From NCBI GenBank assembly GCA_030734395.1, contig JAUZTG010000042.1, positions 558,001 to 622,000 of the forward strand: DNA of 64,000 nucleotides. The letters are read 5' to 3'. The stretch comes from Sarocladium kiliense (lineage: Eukaryota > Ascomycota > Sordariomycetes > Hypocreales > Sarocladiaceae). Below the pieces are notes generated by a model that saw only the letters and a program-made list of their open reading frames with translations, was not told the origin of the DNA and made no database searches. The position numbers and the translations under genes are program-made. Within the stretch, counting starts at the first letter, position 1. Each line of letters opens with the position of its first letter. Below, piece by piece: positions 1 to 11,303 of this stretch.

Positions 1-1435
1 AGGATACCGCGATGGTTTCGCGATTGACTGGTCTGGTTGATCGAGCGCCCTTTCAACCACCACCTGTTCAACCTGCCCGCTCACTGCGACCGCAAGCCAT
101 GCCTATTGCATATTTACCACCAATTCTGTCTCCTTATCCATCGATGGGCAGTGCTGATCTTGATCAGCCTTTGAGATGGTCAGTGGACACGGCTACCAGC
201 TGTGAACACTCCTCGTTGGAGGCGTGCATCAACACAAGCGACAAAACATCTAGTTATCCCTCGATCGAGGGGAGGGCCATCAGAAGTTCCGGTTGACTAA
301 CAGTCTCCATTATGGAACTCAGACTAGTCGCTTGATGGCAAACTCAGCATTACTGTGGTATTACTCCTGCGGTCCGGAAGGAGATGTATGTTCAAGTTAA
401 TCAAAGAGGATTCACAGAACACATAGGTGCAATGAGATTAAAGATACCAAATATTCCTCTATAGAATGGTCATTGGGTTGGAACTTATGGGCTGAAACGA
501 GAAAAGGCCACAGTGCAGACGGTTGGGTGTAGGATCGCTCGAGGTCGTTTCTCTCCCAGTTCTCAGTCAAGATTTGTTTTGGCGGACTCGGAGATCCCAT
601 GATCAGTCTCACTGAGCTCATAGCCAGAACGAACCGTTTATATAAGAGAAGTCAGGTCCAGATGGTCGCTCAACGAGAGGAATATACGCGTCCGCCGACT
701 AAGGTATACGTCCTACAACAAGAACCTGTCACCAACCAAGTCAACTCCCACAACTGGGCAACGGAGGATTTAAGACCGTGAGGGGCGTGCGAACCGCTTT
801 AGTAGAACGGCTCATTGAAATTCATTACTAGAGCTAGCATACACCTCAACGAGGAGCGTCTCGATATAAAGGACAAACACTGCCGCACCAGACACATTTG
901 CCTCAAACACAACGTCATGCACCCTACGCCGTTTCTACTCGGAGTATCCTGAAACCAGTTCTATCGCATTTTGCTTCTTAGTCAGGTACAAAAGCGCCTC
1001 CTACGACAGTGGCAATTACTGCGGTGCGCCAGCTCTGCGCCGATCCGGGGTGAAGCCGCTCCGTCTTACACACACAGCAAGGCGAGATCTAATGTGCGGC
1101 TGAACGCCACGAGGCTGGATCGCAGGTAGCTGTCTAAAGTGACATCGTAATGATCGGCATTCCGTTTCAGATTTTGAAGTTGATCAAGTGGTATCAGTGC
1201 AGTCGGTGACGAGATGTCGTTGGGGTTCCACGTAAGAGTGTCGGATAGGCGAGGACGACAGCGTCAGAGCGACGATATGGAAGGCAAGGATCGGGATCAA
1301 GTTCATCAAGTTTACCGTTCAACAACGGAGCAGCAAAATGTATAAGAAGAGACCGAATGCCAAGCCTCAACAGCTCAATCAACAACACCAACAGTTCACC
1401 ACAACTCAAGACATCACCAAACAACAATCATCAAC
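1..1435. other. intergenic, no gene seen
   Basis: Only short open frames without a start context, signal peptide or recognisable family are present on either strand. The last 100 bases are A/C-rich, with a TATA-like TATAAGA near 1340, and form the likely promoter and 5' leader of the small secreted protein that starts at 1436. Confidence 0.5.
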
Positions 1436-1756
1436 ATGCATTTCTCCACCATCTCCCTCGTCGCAGCCCTCGCCGGCACCACTCTCGCCGCTCCACCCGT
1501 CCTCAAGCCCCGTATTGACTGTGGCTCCGGCGCCTGCCAGGCTCTCGCCGAAGAGGCGTCCTGCATCATCGACGCTGGCGCAAACGTTTTTAAGCTCGTA
1601 AAATGTCTGGCCGAAGGCGGCGGCGTTGACAATGTGAGTAATCCAAATTCCCTTCTTTGCACATGAGATACGGTAACTGACTAGAAGAAGCTTTGTCCTT
1701 GCATTGCCTGCGTGCCGGAAGTTGGAGACTTCTTGAGCCAGCCTGGTATTTGTTAG
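1436..1756 (+). CDS. small secreted 8-cysteine protein
   Basis: Two exons, 1436-1633 and 1685-1756, with a GTGAGT donor and an acceptor at CTAG 1681-1684, give 89 residues. The ATG at 1436 follows an A/C-rich leader. Residues 1-18 (MHFSTISLVAALAGTTLA) form a clear signal peptide. The mature part is about 70 residues with eight cysteines in the order C-x4-C, C, C, C-x-C-x2-C and a final C directly before the stop. The second exon supplies four of the eight (LCPCIAC and GIC), which supports the splice model. Size, secretion and even cysteine number fit an extracellular disulfide-stabilised fungal protein, possibly an effector or surface protein. The spacing is not that of a hydrophobin because no CC pairs occur. 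I do not recognise a family, and no function is claimed. Confidence 0.72.
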
Positions 1757-2082
1757 ATCATGTATTTTGAAGGTGCAGAGGACATACTGATTGTAACCTA
1801 TATGTATGAGTAAAGTAAGACTAGGCTGTTCCTTTGGAGGCAGGCCTTCAGGTGTGGGCGGCCGTGTGACAATATATTGCGCATTCATCAGCAACTCGCA
1901 TAGACAATCTTCGTGGCAGTAAGCCATAAAATGCCATTCACGCAAAGGCCAGCTGTGACACCGAGCAAGCACGGGATTAATTCACCACAGACTCGGGGAA
2001 GCGGAAGTGGTTCAAATGCGGCAGTTCAATGATGGGGGTAGATAGCCTCCTAGAAGCCAGGAAGTAGTAAGTTCGTATTAGA
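1757..2082. other. convergent intergenic spacer
   Basis: This is the 3' spacer between the small secreted protein (plus strand) and the metacaspase (minus strand). I see no coding signal of its own; open frames crossing it are antisense to the secreted protein. Confidence 0.5.
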
Positions 2083-3601
2083 CTACATAACAAACTTGAG
2101 GTTTGTGTCTAAAGCAAGGGTCAGTATTGCAATTTCCGTTCAGCACAAGCAGACCAATGGACTTACCAAGAGGATGACTACATGAAAGCTGAGGCTTCTG
2201 GCTGTACTTAGACTCCAGAAGGTCCCGAATGCTGTTCAGCAGCTCAACATAGCTTTGATCGGGGTTCTCCTTCAGGGCACTGATGAATGCCCATGACATA
2301 GCTCCGGTAGCCTTTTGCGCAATGTTGGCGTCGGCCCTGTGAATTAATCAGCATTGCAATGCAGCCAGAGGCGAAGGGGGATGTCTTACGAGGTCTGATC
2401 ATCCTTGCTGCCGGACCACATGATCACATCAGCCGGCGATGTCTTGGTGTCGATGGTCTTCTTATACGCATCGTCGCCCATATATGCCGTCTTGGCGAAT
2501 CCGAATATTGACTTGGCCACACCGCCGATATCACCAGAAGCATATGATGTTAAAGCGCCGAGCAAACCTTGGCCAGCTTCCTTGGCAAGATTCGGCTCCT
2601 TGAGAACACCCTTTGTGGAATAGACATATGGCAGATCCATTACTGTGGCCGAGTGACAGGAATCGAAGATAGCCGTCAGACGGACACCAGGTTGAAGTGG
2701 CTTGACAACGCGGAAGTGGATCTCGTCGTCAACAATATGGCCGGCCTGCTTATGGTCGACTGGATAGATGACTTCGTCGTATCCATCGTCTTCGTCGCCG
2801 TCGAGATCTTCGGTCTGACCACCGTGACCTGCTGATGTTAGTGTTGAGTTCAAGATTTGATCGAGAAGGCTTACCTGAGTAGTGAAGGAAGAGGGAATCA
2901 TTGGGTTGAGCGTTGGCTACCAGCCAGCCCATGGCACGAATGATGTTTGCACGTGTTGGATGTTGGACCGGGTTCTGTTGATCATCCGTGAGGATGACCA
3001 TGTCTTCCCGCTTGTAACCGTACCTCTCGACGAGGAAGGTCGAGACATTGTGCACATCATTGATACATCCACGCAGCTCTCCATCTTGTCCAAAATAGTT
3101 GATACCGATCAACAAAGCCTTTCGTTTACCAGTACAATTGGAGTATTGAAACGTGTAGCCACCGGGAGCTCCATGGCCAAATTGCTGAGCTCCTTGTGGC
3201 GGAGGTGGGCCACTCCGAGCATGGGAAGCGTAGCCAGCACGTTGCACTGGATATCCGTACGCATCGAGGTGCTGCGGCGGAGCACCCGGGGGTGGACGTC
3301 CGTGTGCAGGTTGGTAGCCACCTTGCTGATAGCCTCCTTGCTGGTAGCCTCCTTGTTGATAGCCTCCTGGCCGAGGGCCGGGAGGGGGAGGGCCTTGGTT
3401 GTAATGGCCTGGCGGAGGCCCAGGAGGAGGTGCACCGTAGCCTTGCTGCGGAGGATATTGACCGTAGCCAGGGCCTGGTGGCGGAGGCCCTGGAGGCGGC
3501 CTACCGTAGTATTGCTGTGGTGGTGGAGGACCGGGAGGAGGACGTCCGTAGCCACCGCCTTGATGGTTGCCGGATCCGTGATAGCCCTGGCCTGGATACA
3601 T
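2083..3601 (-). CDS. MCA1: metacaspase (type I, caspase-like cysteine protease)
   Basis: Four exons (3601-2875, 2828-2390, 2336-2167, 2108-2083) give 453 residues. The in-frame codon at 3607 is TTG, so the ATG at 3601 is the start. Residues 1 to about 155 are a Pro/Gly/Gln/Tyr-rich prodomain with PPPGPPPP runs and a GGYQQ repeat. The caspase fold begins near residue 158 (KRKALLIGINYFG). The catalytic dyad is His244 in HYSGHGGQ, split by the first intron, and Cys300 in FDSCHS. A Ca-binding-like acidic run (DLDGDEDDGYDE) follows the histidine. The C-terminus SCSHPLDTNLKFVM is typical and spans the last intron. Metacaspases cleave after Arg/Lys and act in stress-induced death and protein-aggregate clearance. 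The nearest gene on the other strand encodes a WW-domain protein, a possible partner. Confidence 0.95.
3311..3370 (-). repeat. 15-bp tandem repeat in metacaspase prodomain
   Basis: About four 15-base units encode GGYQQ repeats in the metacaspase prodomain. Each unit is in frame, so copy-number change would alter only prodomain length. Q/G/Y-rich repeats of this kind are common in fungal metacaspase prodomains. Confidence 0.8.
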
Positions 3602-4793
3602 GTTCAAAAGTCGGGGGAAGCTCGGATCGTTTCGTAGGACTCGGGATGTAAGCTGTAGTACTTCAGCAAGTCTGAGGAGGGAAGCAGAATAATCTTTGAA
3701 GCCAGCAAAGAAAGCTTTTGATGAACCGAGCCCAAGCTTCTCCGTGTCCTGTGAGAAAGTCGGGTGACGATGTCTCGCCTGGAGTTGTGCGGACGTGCGT
3801 CTGTGTGGAAGGCTGAGTGCTCAGCTGGACGGATTACGCGGGCAGCTGGTGAGTTCCCACGGCCTTACGGTAAGGCGGTCACAGCTTTGGTAGGCCCCGC
3901 GCACATAGCGAATCCGTTAGCGTCACAGGTGATGGAACGAGCGGCACCAAGTGGTAGACAGGCGGCGGGCAGAGAATGGTGGGACAGACACACAGCCTGG
4001 CTTGGCAGATACGCTGGGATACGCCAAGGTGACCGTTTTGGCGGGGTAACAACTCCGTTTGAAACGGTGAGCCATATTGCAAATTGCCTGCGAAGCACCC
4101 ACCACATACGGGCCCAGGATGCTGCATCGTGTGATACCAAAGTCCCAAACGTACGCGTGTCCCTCCTCAGCCGTGCTGCATTGAATCACCCATCTTCCAC
4201 CCCATGTCCCGACTTCAGTTAGTGTGTCAGGCAGACTCGCCAAAACACACGACTAGGAGCATCACCAGAAGCAACGCCTCGGGACGCAATGCGTTGTACA
4301 CGCTGGCAATGAGGGGCCCGTTTGCATGTCTTGGTGGGGTGTTTGAGGAGATTGTTGATGCTCGATAGGAAAGCCAAGACGAAAAGACGGAGAGACTATT
4401 GGATCCTGGAGTCAAGGACATCATCGCGTGCAGTGTTGCGTGCATGTGTGCTTGAATTTCCGTGGCTCGTCCTCTCGTGTCGAGCCAGGTTGTCAAAGCT
4501 TGGCGATGGATACGCGTTGAGCGACGCTCCAGTGGTCGTGAGATGAGGTTGGATTAAGAAAATGAAGGTGCAGAAATATGCCTTGCCGTTCGATAAGGGT
4601 CATGTAGACCCCGGGAATATGGAGGTCATGAATCTGGTCTGGACTATTGCTGCATCCTGTGGTGAGCTTGAAGGAGAATAGTCCCATTAGCTCCATCGAG
4701 GGAAAGCCACAGGCATGGTCGTCGGCAGCCCTTCCAAAGAACCCCTCCATCATGTTCGGGCTGATCGGAGGGAAAGATGGGCACTGCTGCACG

Positions 4794-4857
4794 ACCGTGA
4801 CACACCAACAGTGAAGCATTGCTGTACCGTGACACACCAACAGTGAAGCATTGCTGT
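4794..4857. repeat. 2 x 32-bp perfect tandem repeat
   Basis: The unit ACCGTGACACACCAACAGTG plus 12 further bases occurs twice back to back (4794-4825 and 4826-4857) without mismatch. It is non-coding as far as I can tell, and its identity suggests a recent duplication. Confidence 0.9.
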
Positions 4858-5329
4858 GGATGTGCCTCACAAAATGTTACGTTAGGTGCCTCATCAGCGC
4901 CATAGCTCACCATTCAACGCCTAGACAGCGCCATGGCCCCCCCGCCGGACCGTCCCGCTCTAGCACCAAGCTGTTTAAGCTTCTGACACTGAGCTCGAGG
5001 CCTCCTCCACCACCCTATCCACTGCTACCTCATGCACACACCGTGTATGGCCCTGCAGGAGCTCCCGTCTCTGAGGCGCTGATACAGACGGACAGCCTCG
5101 GAAACGGAGGCAAGGACCCTTGGATCGACGACTGTCCAACACCTGGTCACGCAAACATCATGTTACAGAACCACAGGGCAGCACACAATGGCAATGCTCG
5201 TACTTGCCCCTTCTCCGTCTCGTCCCCCGTCTCGGCGGCCTCCCCTCATTCCTCCTTCTTGAATTGATTGACCTACCTGTGCCTGTAATTATCCCTCAAC
5301 CCGATCTCCTCATTACCCTGGTCTTTTGT

Positions 5330-5460
5330 CCTCGATTTCCCAGGCCTTCTCTCCTCTTCTCCTCTTTTTCTTTCCTCTTAAGTGCGGACCCCTCGGCATC
5401 TTTGCCTCCTCTTCTCTTCTCTTCTGCCTGCTCTTTGCTACTTTTCCCTTCCTTCACCAC
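5330..5460 (+). promoter_or_regulatory. pyrimidine-rich leader/promoter tract
   Basis: A long run dominated by C and T (TCTCCTCTTTTTCTTTCCTC and similar) ends about 50 bases before the WW-protein ATG. CT-rich tracts just upstream of start codons mark transcription start regions of many well-expressed filamentous fungal genes. The assignment rests on composition only. Confidence 0.5.
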
Positions 5461-5507
5461 CATTGGACTCTACCCTCCCTCACATTCTCCTTACGAAAAC
5501 CGCAGTC

Positions 5508-6812
5508 ATGGCTTTCTTTAAGAAGATGACCGCTGAGTTTGAGAACTTGGGCTTCGGCAACAAGAAGGAGGAAGAGCAGCAGCAGCAACAGCAGCATCAA
5601 CAGTATCCGCCTCAGGGCCAGTACCAACAACAAGGCGGCTATCCTCCACAGGGACAGTACCAGCAGCACGGTGACTATCAGCAGCACCAGTCTCCGCCTC
5701 TTCAGGACTACTCTGGTACGTCTCTCCCTTCTCTGTGAGATACTCAGACAGTCTAACATACGCCCAGGCAGTAGGAGCTACGGAGAACATGAATCAGGCG
5801 GATATGGCGGTGCCCCTCAGGGTCACTCAGGTACGTTCACCTTCCAGCATCTGGTTGCTAAGATGATATTGATTACCGAATAGAAAGCAGAGCTTACGGA
5901 GACCACGGCCCGGGCGGACACAGCCAAACCCCTCCAGCCCAGTATCAGTCTGAGCCACCCAAGCCCAGCTATCAACCGCCTTCCGACAAGCCTCCATTGC
6001 CCGAGGGTTGGAAGGCTCTCTTTGACCAGACTTACCAACGGTGGTACTACCTCGAGACCGCCACCGGCAAAACTCAGTGGGAGGCACCGCAAGCTCCTCC
6101 TCCGCCGCCGCCTCCCGGAAGTCGTCCAGGTGAGGACAGCAGCCGCAGCTACAGTGACTACAGTAACCACAGTGGTCAGCCTGGCTACGGTGGTCAGGGT
6201 TACGGCGGGCATGGCCAGCAGTACGGCGACCAAGGCGGCTATGGTGGCCCTAATGATGGCACCCGGGCTGGTCCTGGTGGCTACGGAGGTGCTCCAGGCT
6301 ATGGTGCACCAGGATACGGCCAACAAGGCTATGGCGGCCATAATCCCTACCCTGAAGGTGGTGAGAACAAGAGCAGTAGCAAGAGCGGCATGCTCATGGG
6401 AGCAGCTGGCGGTCTTGTCGTTGGTGGCCTTGCTGGTGCAGCGATCAACTCCGCTTTGGACGATGACAGCCCCGACGAGGTTCACAACCACTACTACGGA
6501 GCTCCTCCTGCTGCACCCGCCGAGCCTGTTGCCCCTGCACCCGCTCCCGGCGTTGACGACGATGGCTACACCGCTCCTCATGAGGAAGCAGGTGTTGACC
6601 ACCCACCAGCCTTCTTGCCGCCAACGGATGCTGATGGAAACTCTGTCAGCGGTAGCGACCGCGAAGAGGTGCAGGAGGCTCGTGCAGAGTACGAGGAGGC
6701 GCTCGCTGCAGCAGCCGACTCTGATGCCAGCAGTAGCGACCATGAGGCTGCTCAGGAGGCCTACGACAACTACCAGGAGACGTATGAAGAGGTGTACGAG
6801 GACGATGAGTAG
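5508..6812 (+). CDS. WW-domain protein with Gly-zipper and acidic tail
   Basis: Three exons, 5508-5715, 5768-5830 and 5884-6812, all join in phase 1 and give 399 residues. The N-terminal 125 residues are Gln/Pro/Tyr/Gly-rich (QYPPQGQYQQQGGYPPQGQY style repeats). A single WW domain lies at about 129-160, starting LPEGWKALFDQTYQRWYY, with both signature tryptophans and a closing Pro. After a PPPPPPP run come GYGG repeats, then a glycine-zipper-like hydrophobic stretch near 259-282 (GMLMGAAGGLVVGGLAGAA) and an acidic tail with two related EEYEEAL/YDNYQETYEE segments. WW domains bind Pro-rich ligands. The neighbouring metacaspase has a Pro-rich prodomain, and yeast Wwm1 is a WW protein that binds the yeast metacaspase. 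In Wwm1 the WW domain is N-terminal, so orthology is not established. Confidence 0.85.
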
Positions 6813-7128
6813 AATGCCTAAGCTCAACAACGAGCCTGGAATGAAGCAACGACGCCACGGCCAAGGTTAACTTGTGTGTTCTTTTACGATTTTCATGAAG
6901 ATTGCTACACTCCCGGAAAATGTTTGAGATTGACGGAAGCGCCAATGATGATGAGATTGTACTTTCATTGACGAGAGGAGGTCTGGGCAGATCCAGCTAG
7001 AGGCTCGCTAATACAAGCCATCATCCCCGGTCGGGGTCACTCTTGCTACTGTCGGCATCTCCTTCGGACCCAGGTCCTGTGTTGTTTTGTCCCATTTGTG
7101 CCAAGCTGTCCATCCTGGATTCATAGAG
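6813..7128. other. convergent intergenic spacer
   Basis: This 3' spacer lies between the WW-protein gene and the minus-strand DUF3237-type gene. An open frame at 7008-7205 minus overlaps the second exon of the latter in another frame and is not supported as coding. Confidence 0.4.
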
Positions 7129-7730
7129 TCAATGCTCTTCTTCAGTTTGCCCAGCTCCACGCTTGCACTTTGGCGGCTCAGCCTCGGGAAGGAGCATCTA
7201 TACAAGAATTAGTTCCATGTTCTTGAGGGTGCTTGTGAGACAAGGGCTCGAATTACCTGCCACATATCAATAGTGACATAGTTACCCGTATTCTCACCCG
7301 TCGGCCTGGACAAAACACCCATAGCCATCACATAGTTCAACCAGTAATACCTCTCATCCCCGGTCTCAAACTTGCCCCTCAACAACGTCCTCCCATCCGG
7401 CTGTGTCGGTCCACTGGTCTGGATATAAATATCCGCGCCATCATCTGTTCTCAGATTGTACCTCGTATCCGGGAAGAAGACGCCCTTTGTGTCAGTGACA
7501 CCCCAATCGGCGCCCAGATTCGTCACTGTTCCAGAGAGCTTGGGACCCTTGAAAGTGCCGCCGGTAATTGGAATCACGACGCGGCTGCCGAAGCCCATGT
7601 CGCCGATGGGCCAGCGCTCGCCGAGGGTGGCATTGACGGTGTAGAGGAATTCGAGAGTGGGATCGCCGAATTGTTGGGCTAGAGAGGGGGCGGCGAGAGA
7701 GAGGAGGGAGGCGAGGATTTGGGATTTCAT
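7129..7730 (-). CDS. secreted DUF3237-family protein
   Basis: Exons 7730-7257 and 7197-7129, joined by a 59-base intron (GTAATT donor, CTAAT branch-like, TAG acceptor), give 180 residues. The signal peptide is MKSQILASLLSLAAPSLAQQ. The body matches the DUF3237 pattern: a beta-rich domain with TLEFLYTVNATLGERWPIG near the start, IPITGGTFKGPKLSGTV in the middle and FETGDERYYWLNYVMAMG towards the end. No catalytic function is established for this family. The last 22 residues depend on the splice choice, and reading through the intron would end the protein with a different tail. It is divergent from the chitinase gene, with 1.7 kb between the starts. Confidence 0.75.
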
Positions 7731-9421
7731 CTTGACAGCGGTCTAGCGAGAACAATTGAGTCTGGGAAGGATGACGATGCGACAATTAGGTCGGAATTGG
7801 AGGCAAGAGTGAGGCGACGGCGCGGCCACGGAGAACAATTGAGTGGGAATGAATGGACACTTATACACCTTGCGAAGCTACTACCTACCAATTGACCCGG
7901 TCCGGTAACGCTACAGACATCAACCAGGTTCCCGTCCTCCAAATCTCGGATCTCATTCTCCCAGATCGATTTCGTATGAGTTATAACGTCAATGTGCCCC
8001 TCCTCTCCCCACAATCTGGGCGTCCAAGCATCTGGGGTTGGGTGCAACAGGGCCAGTGAAAAACCCCGCGCGCCCTATACTAGCGGAGGAACGGGGGCTC
8101 GGCTCGGTAAGTGTTGACGGCAATGGGGGACTCTTTTTGGTGAGAATTGGAGATGGTCGGCAATAGTTGAGATGGATCTGGGAGCATTTTAGCCTGGTGC
8201 TTTATATGAAGAGTGCTCTATGGTTTAATGTTGTATGCATATGCTGTGCCGGGGTATAAGGCTGTAAGCGGCATATTGATTCGGCACATTGCTTCGCTCC
8301 TTGCGAACGCGATCGCTGCAATTACTGCAGTCTTACCAGATCAGAGAGCATCTAGGAATCGAGTCTTTGTGTGTTTAGCAAACTGAACTACTCACGTCTC
8401 TGGCACTATTTGCGCAGCAGGCGGACAGCAGAAATGGTGGCCGGAACATATGCATAATCCTGACTGAAGGAGATCACAGCTAAAGTTCGAACACAAAGTT
8501 ACTGGTCCCGCAATGACAGTACAGATGGGTCACAAAGCCACCCGAAGACTATCGACAGCCTCCCTTACGGGCGACGGTCTATGACGGTGGACAATGTTTC
8601 CCCGGCAAGTCGGATCATCGGATGCTTTTGAAGAATGAAGGGAGCCTGATTGGGGGAGCTATTTATGCAGGGGCAGGCGAGCCTTCGTCCAACTTCTGAT
8701 TTACGGCCGACGATAAGACGCCGTTGGCTTCTTCATCACAGCCTTTAATGGGGCATTGAACCTCAGCCCAGTGCCGTTGATTGTGCTGTCAAGTCTTACT
8801 GTAGGTAGAGTTTTAGAAGGCTGGATTCGGTCCCTTGACTGAGCATGGAACGTGACTGTAAGCCTGGTCGCTCCCTGCCTCAATTCTGCGGTACCAAAGC
8901 ATGTTGTTAGATGGTTTAACACAACGGCTTCCGTGAAAGGTTTTTCTTGTCTCGTGACAACTCATATCAAGTGATGATGAAATTTCCAGAAATAGACGTT
9001 ACAAAGTCAGTCCATGTTTTCCGTGGTGTTTCCGCCGCCTCACACGTTGATGGCGTTGCGTTGTCTCAGATCGCTGACCACGAGGCTCCCACCAGCCTCC
9101 TACAAGCACGCAGGCCACGATGCTGCTGCTATTTCACCAACCACGCGAATAAAAACTACCTCTTATTCTTCACCAAAATTACCACAGCTATCAAACTTTC
9201 AGCAGTGGTCCTCAATGGGTGGGAATGGAAGACGAGGCATTGAAGGCACGCGACGCGTGGGCAGTGGACCACATGGCCACGCGAAGGTATGTAAGTCAAT
9301 CTTGGAATGGCTATATAGGACCCTGCGACTCGCACCCCGATCAAATTCACAGACATTGACAATCATTTCCAACTAAGGAAGCTGGGCTTTCGTTGTATAC
9401 TTTTTTCTTCAATTTTCTCCG
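7731..9421. other. divergent intergenic region (DUF3237 / chitinase)
   Basis: About 1.7 kb lie between two divergent genes for secreted proteins. The open frames present are short, overlapping and without recognisable domains. A TATATAGGA box near 9311-9319 lies about 105 bases before the chitinase ATG. Confidence 0.5.
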
Positions 9422-10995
9422 ATGGCTTTTGCGCGATCTCTGGTGGCGCTGGTGGGCGCCTTCGTGGCGTTGCCAACTGCTTTGGCTGGCTACAACGCGA
9501 ATGCAAATGACAATATTGCTATTTACTGGGGTAAGAGGAGTGATTGAGGCTTGGACAGGACTCATTTTGATTGTATCGTAGGGCAAAACTCCTATGGACA
9601 AGGCAGCGGGTCCCTCGCACAGCAGCGACTTGCGTACTATTGTGCCAGTAAGACTAGACTTCAAGTCTATCCTTAGAACGAAGACTGATCGATAGCAGAC
9701 ACAGATATCGACGTGAGTTGGCTGATTTTGAGCTCATTTTCCCGGTCTAACTTACGTAAAGATTATTCCCGTCGCTTTCATGAACGGCATCACACCAGCA
9801 ATGACCAACTTCGCCAATGCTGGAGATAACTGTACCGCTTTCGCAGGCAATAATTGGCTTCTTGACTGCCCACAAATTGAGTATGTGTCATTGGCACAGA
9901 ATGCATCTTATACTGCTCATCACTAACACATTTCACTCCAGGGAGGACATCAAGACCTGCCAGAGCAAATACGGGAAAACCATCATCATCTCCCTGGGCG
10001 GTGCGACCTACACCCAAGGAGGCTGGTCCTCCACAACAGCAGCACAGGCTGCTGCCCAGCAGGTCTGGGATATGTTCGGTCCTGTTAGCCCTTCCAGTTC
10101 CGTTGATCGTCCGTTCGGCACCGCTGTCATCGATGGCTTCGACTTCGATTTCGAAGCTACGACCAACAACATCGCCGCGTTTGGTCAGAAGCTTCGTAAT
10201 CTGATTGACAGCAGGTCTGTCTCTAAGCCGATATATTTGACTGCAGCACCCCAGTGCGTCTACCCTGACGCAGCTAACGGACCGGCCCTCCAAGGGGCCG
10301 TTTCTTTTGACTTCATCATGATCCAGTTTTACAACAATTGGTGTGGAACCAGTAACTTCCAGGAGGGTTCTAGTACCCAATATGCCTTCAACTTTGACGT
10401 TTGGGATAATTGGGCCAAGACTGTCAGCGCAAACCCGGACGTGAAGGTCCTCCTCGGAATTCCCGCGAACACGGGCGCCGGTGGTGGTTATACTTCTGGA
10501 TCAAAGCTCAAGGCAGCCATCAACTGGTCGAAGCAGTACACCAGCTTCGGAGGAGTTATGATGTGGGATATGTCTCAACTGTATGCCAACACCGGATTCC
10601 TGGCCGAAGTGGTCAGTGATCTTGGTGGAAGCTCGACAGTGCCGACCAAGACAACCTCGACGTCGACTTTCAAGACGAGCACGACAGCAGCGCTAACCAA
10701 GACCAGCTCAACCACTACGAAGAAGACAAGCTCGACAACCACGAAGAAAACAAGCTCAACCACAAAGAAGACCAGCACAACTACTCGCAAGACAACTTCA
10801 ACGACGACACGCAAGACTTCGACAACCACACGCAAAGTGACTTCGACGACTAAGTCGAGTGCGAACTCTGCACCGACAGCTTCCTTGGTATCGCAATGGG
10901 GCCAGTGTGGTGGCGAGGGATACAAGGGATCGACACAGTGCAAATCCCCATACACGTGTGTCGTCTACAGCAAGTGGTGGGCAGATTGCAGATGA
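9422..10995 (+). CDS. secreted GH18 class III chitinase with C-terminal CBM1
   Basis: Five exons (9422-9530, 9582-9647, 9699-9712, 9762-9880, 9942-10995) give 453 residues; the third exon is only 14 bases. The signal peptide is MAFARSLVALVGAFVALPTALA. The GH18 domain has NIAIYWGQNSYGQGS at its start and the catalytic motif DGFDFDFE, whose last Glu is the proton donor, with SLGGATY upstream. A Thr/Ser/Lys/Arg-rich linker of about 70 residues (repeats such as SSTTTKKT and STTTRKT) precedes a C-terminal CBM1 (WGQCGGEGYKGSTQC, then CVVYSKWWADCR) with four cysteines. The enzyme should hydrolyse chitin outside the cell, in wall remodelling, autolysis or attack on other fungi. CBM1 binds crystalline cellulose or chitin. 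Confidence 0.93.
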
Positions 10996-11303
10996 GGCTG
11001 CACGGCTACGGGATGTACATAGAAGTTCTCTTTCACATACACCAATCCAAGATATTTTTACCTGTTCTCGTGCACTACATTAGGCAAATAGCCCGTCAAC
11101 CTTGAGGAGAAAAATTGTGTGCGTCAGAAGCCACGTACGTACAGCCATGTCCCTGAGGACTCCTCTCTACAAGCCCCTTGGCACTCGTCTTGTGTCTTTG
11201 AATCGGACCAAGTGGCAGCACACCCGAGCAGCCTCCGAAATTCGCAGCGACCATTGTGCGTCTGCTGAGGAGCATAATGAACCAGGATTGTCTCCTGCAG
11301 ACC

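Larger units (their letters stand above)
3602..5507. other. divergent intergenic region (metacaspase / WW protein)
   Basis: About 1.9 kb separate two divergent starts. Open frames here (for example 3764-4222 plus, 4493-4870 minus) overlap each other in antisense, lack homology that I recognise and look non-coding. The region holds a perfect 32-bp tandem duplication (4794-4857) and, at about 5330-5460, a pyrimidine-rich CT tract typical of a promoter and leader for the downstream WW gene. Confidence 0.5.

Noticed and set aside
1406..1972. 188-codon minus-strand frame over the small secreted protein
   Set aside because: The sense strand has a signal peptide, intron and cysteine pattern; the antisense product has no family feature.
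5823..6830. 335-codon open frame antisense to the WW gene
   Set aside because: It mirrors the Gly/Tyr/Pro-rich codons of the WW protein, has low-complexity Val/Thr/Ala runs and no domain; the sense strand has a WW domain and matching splice sites.
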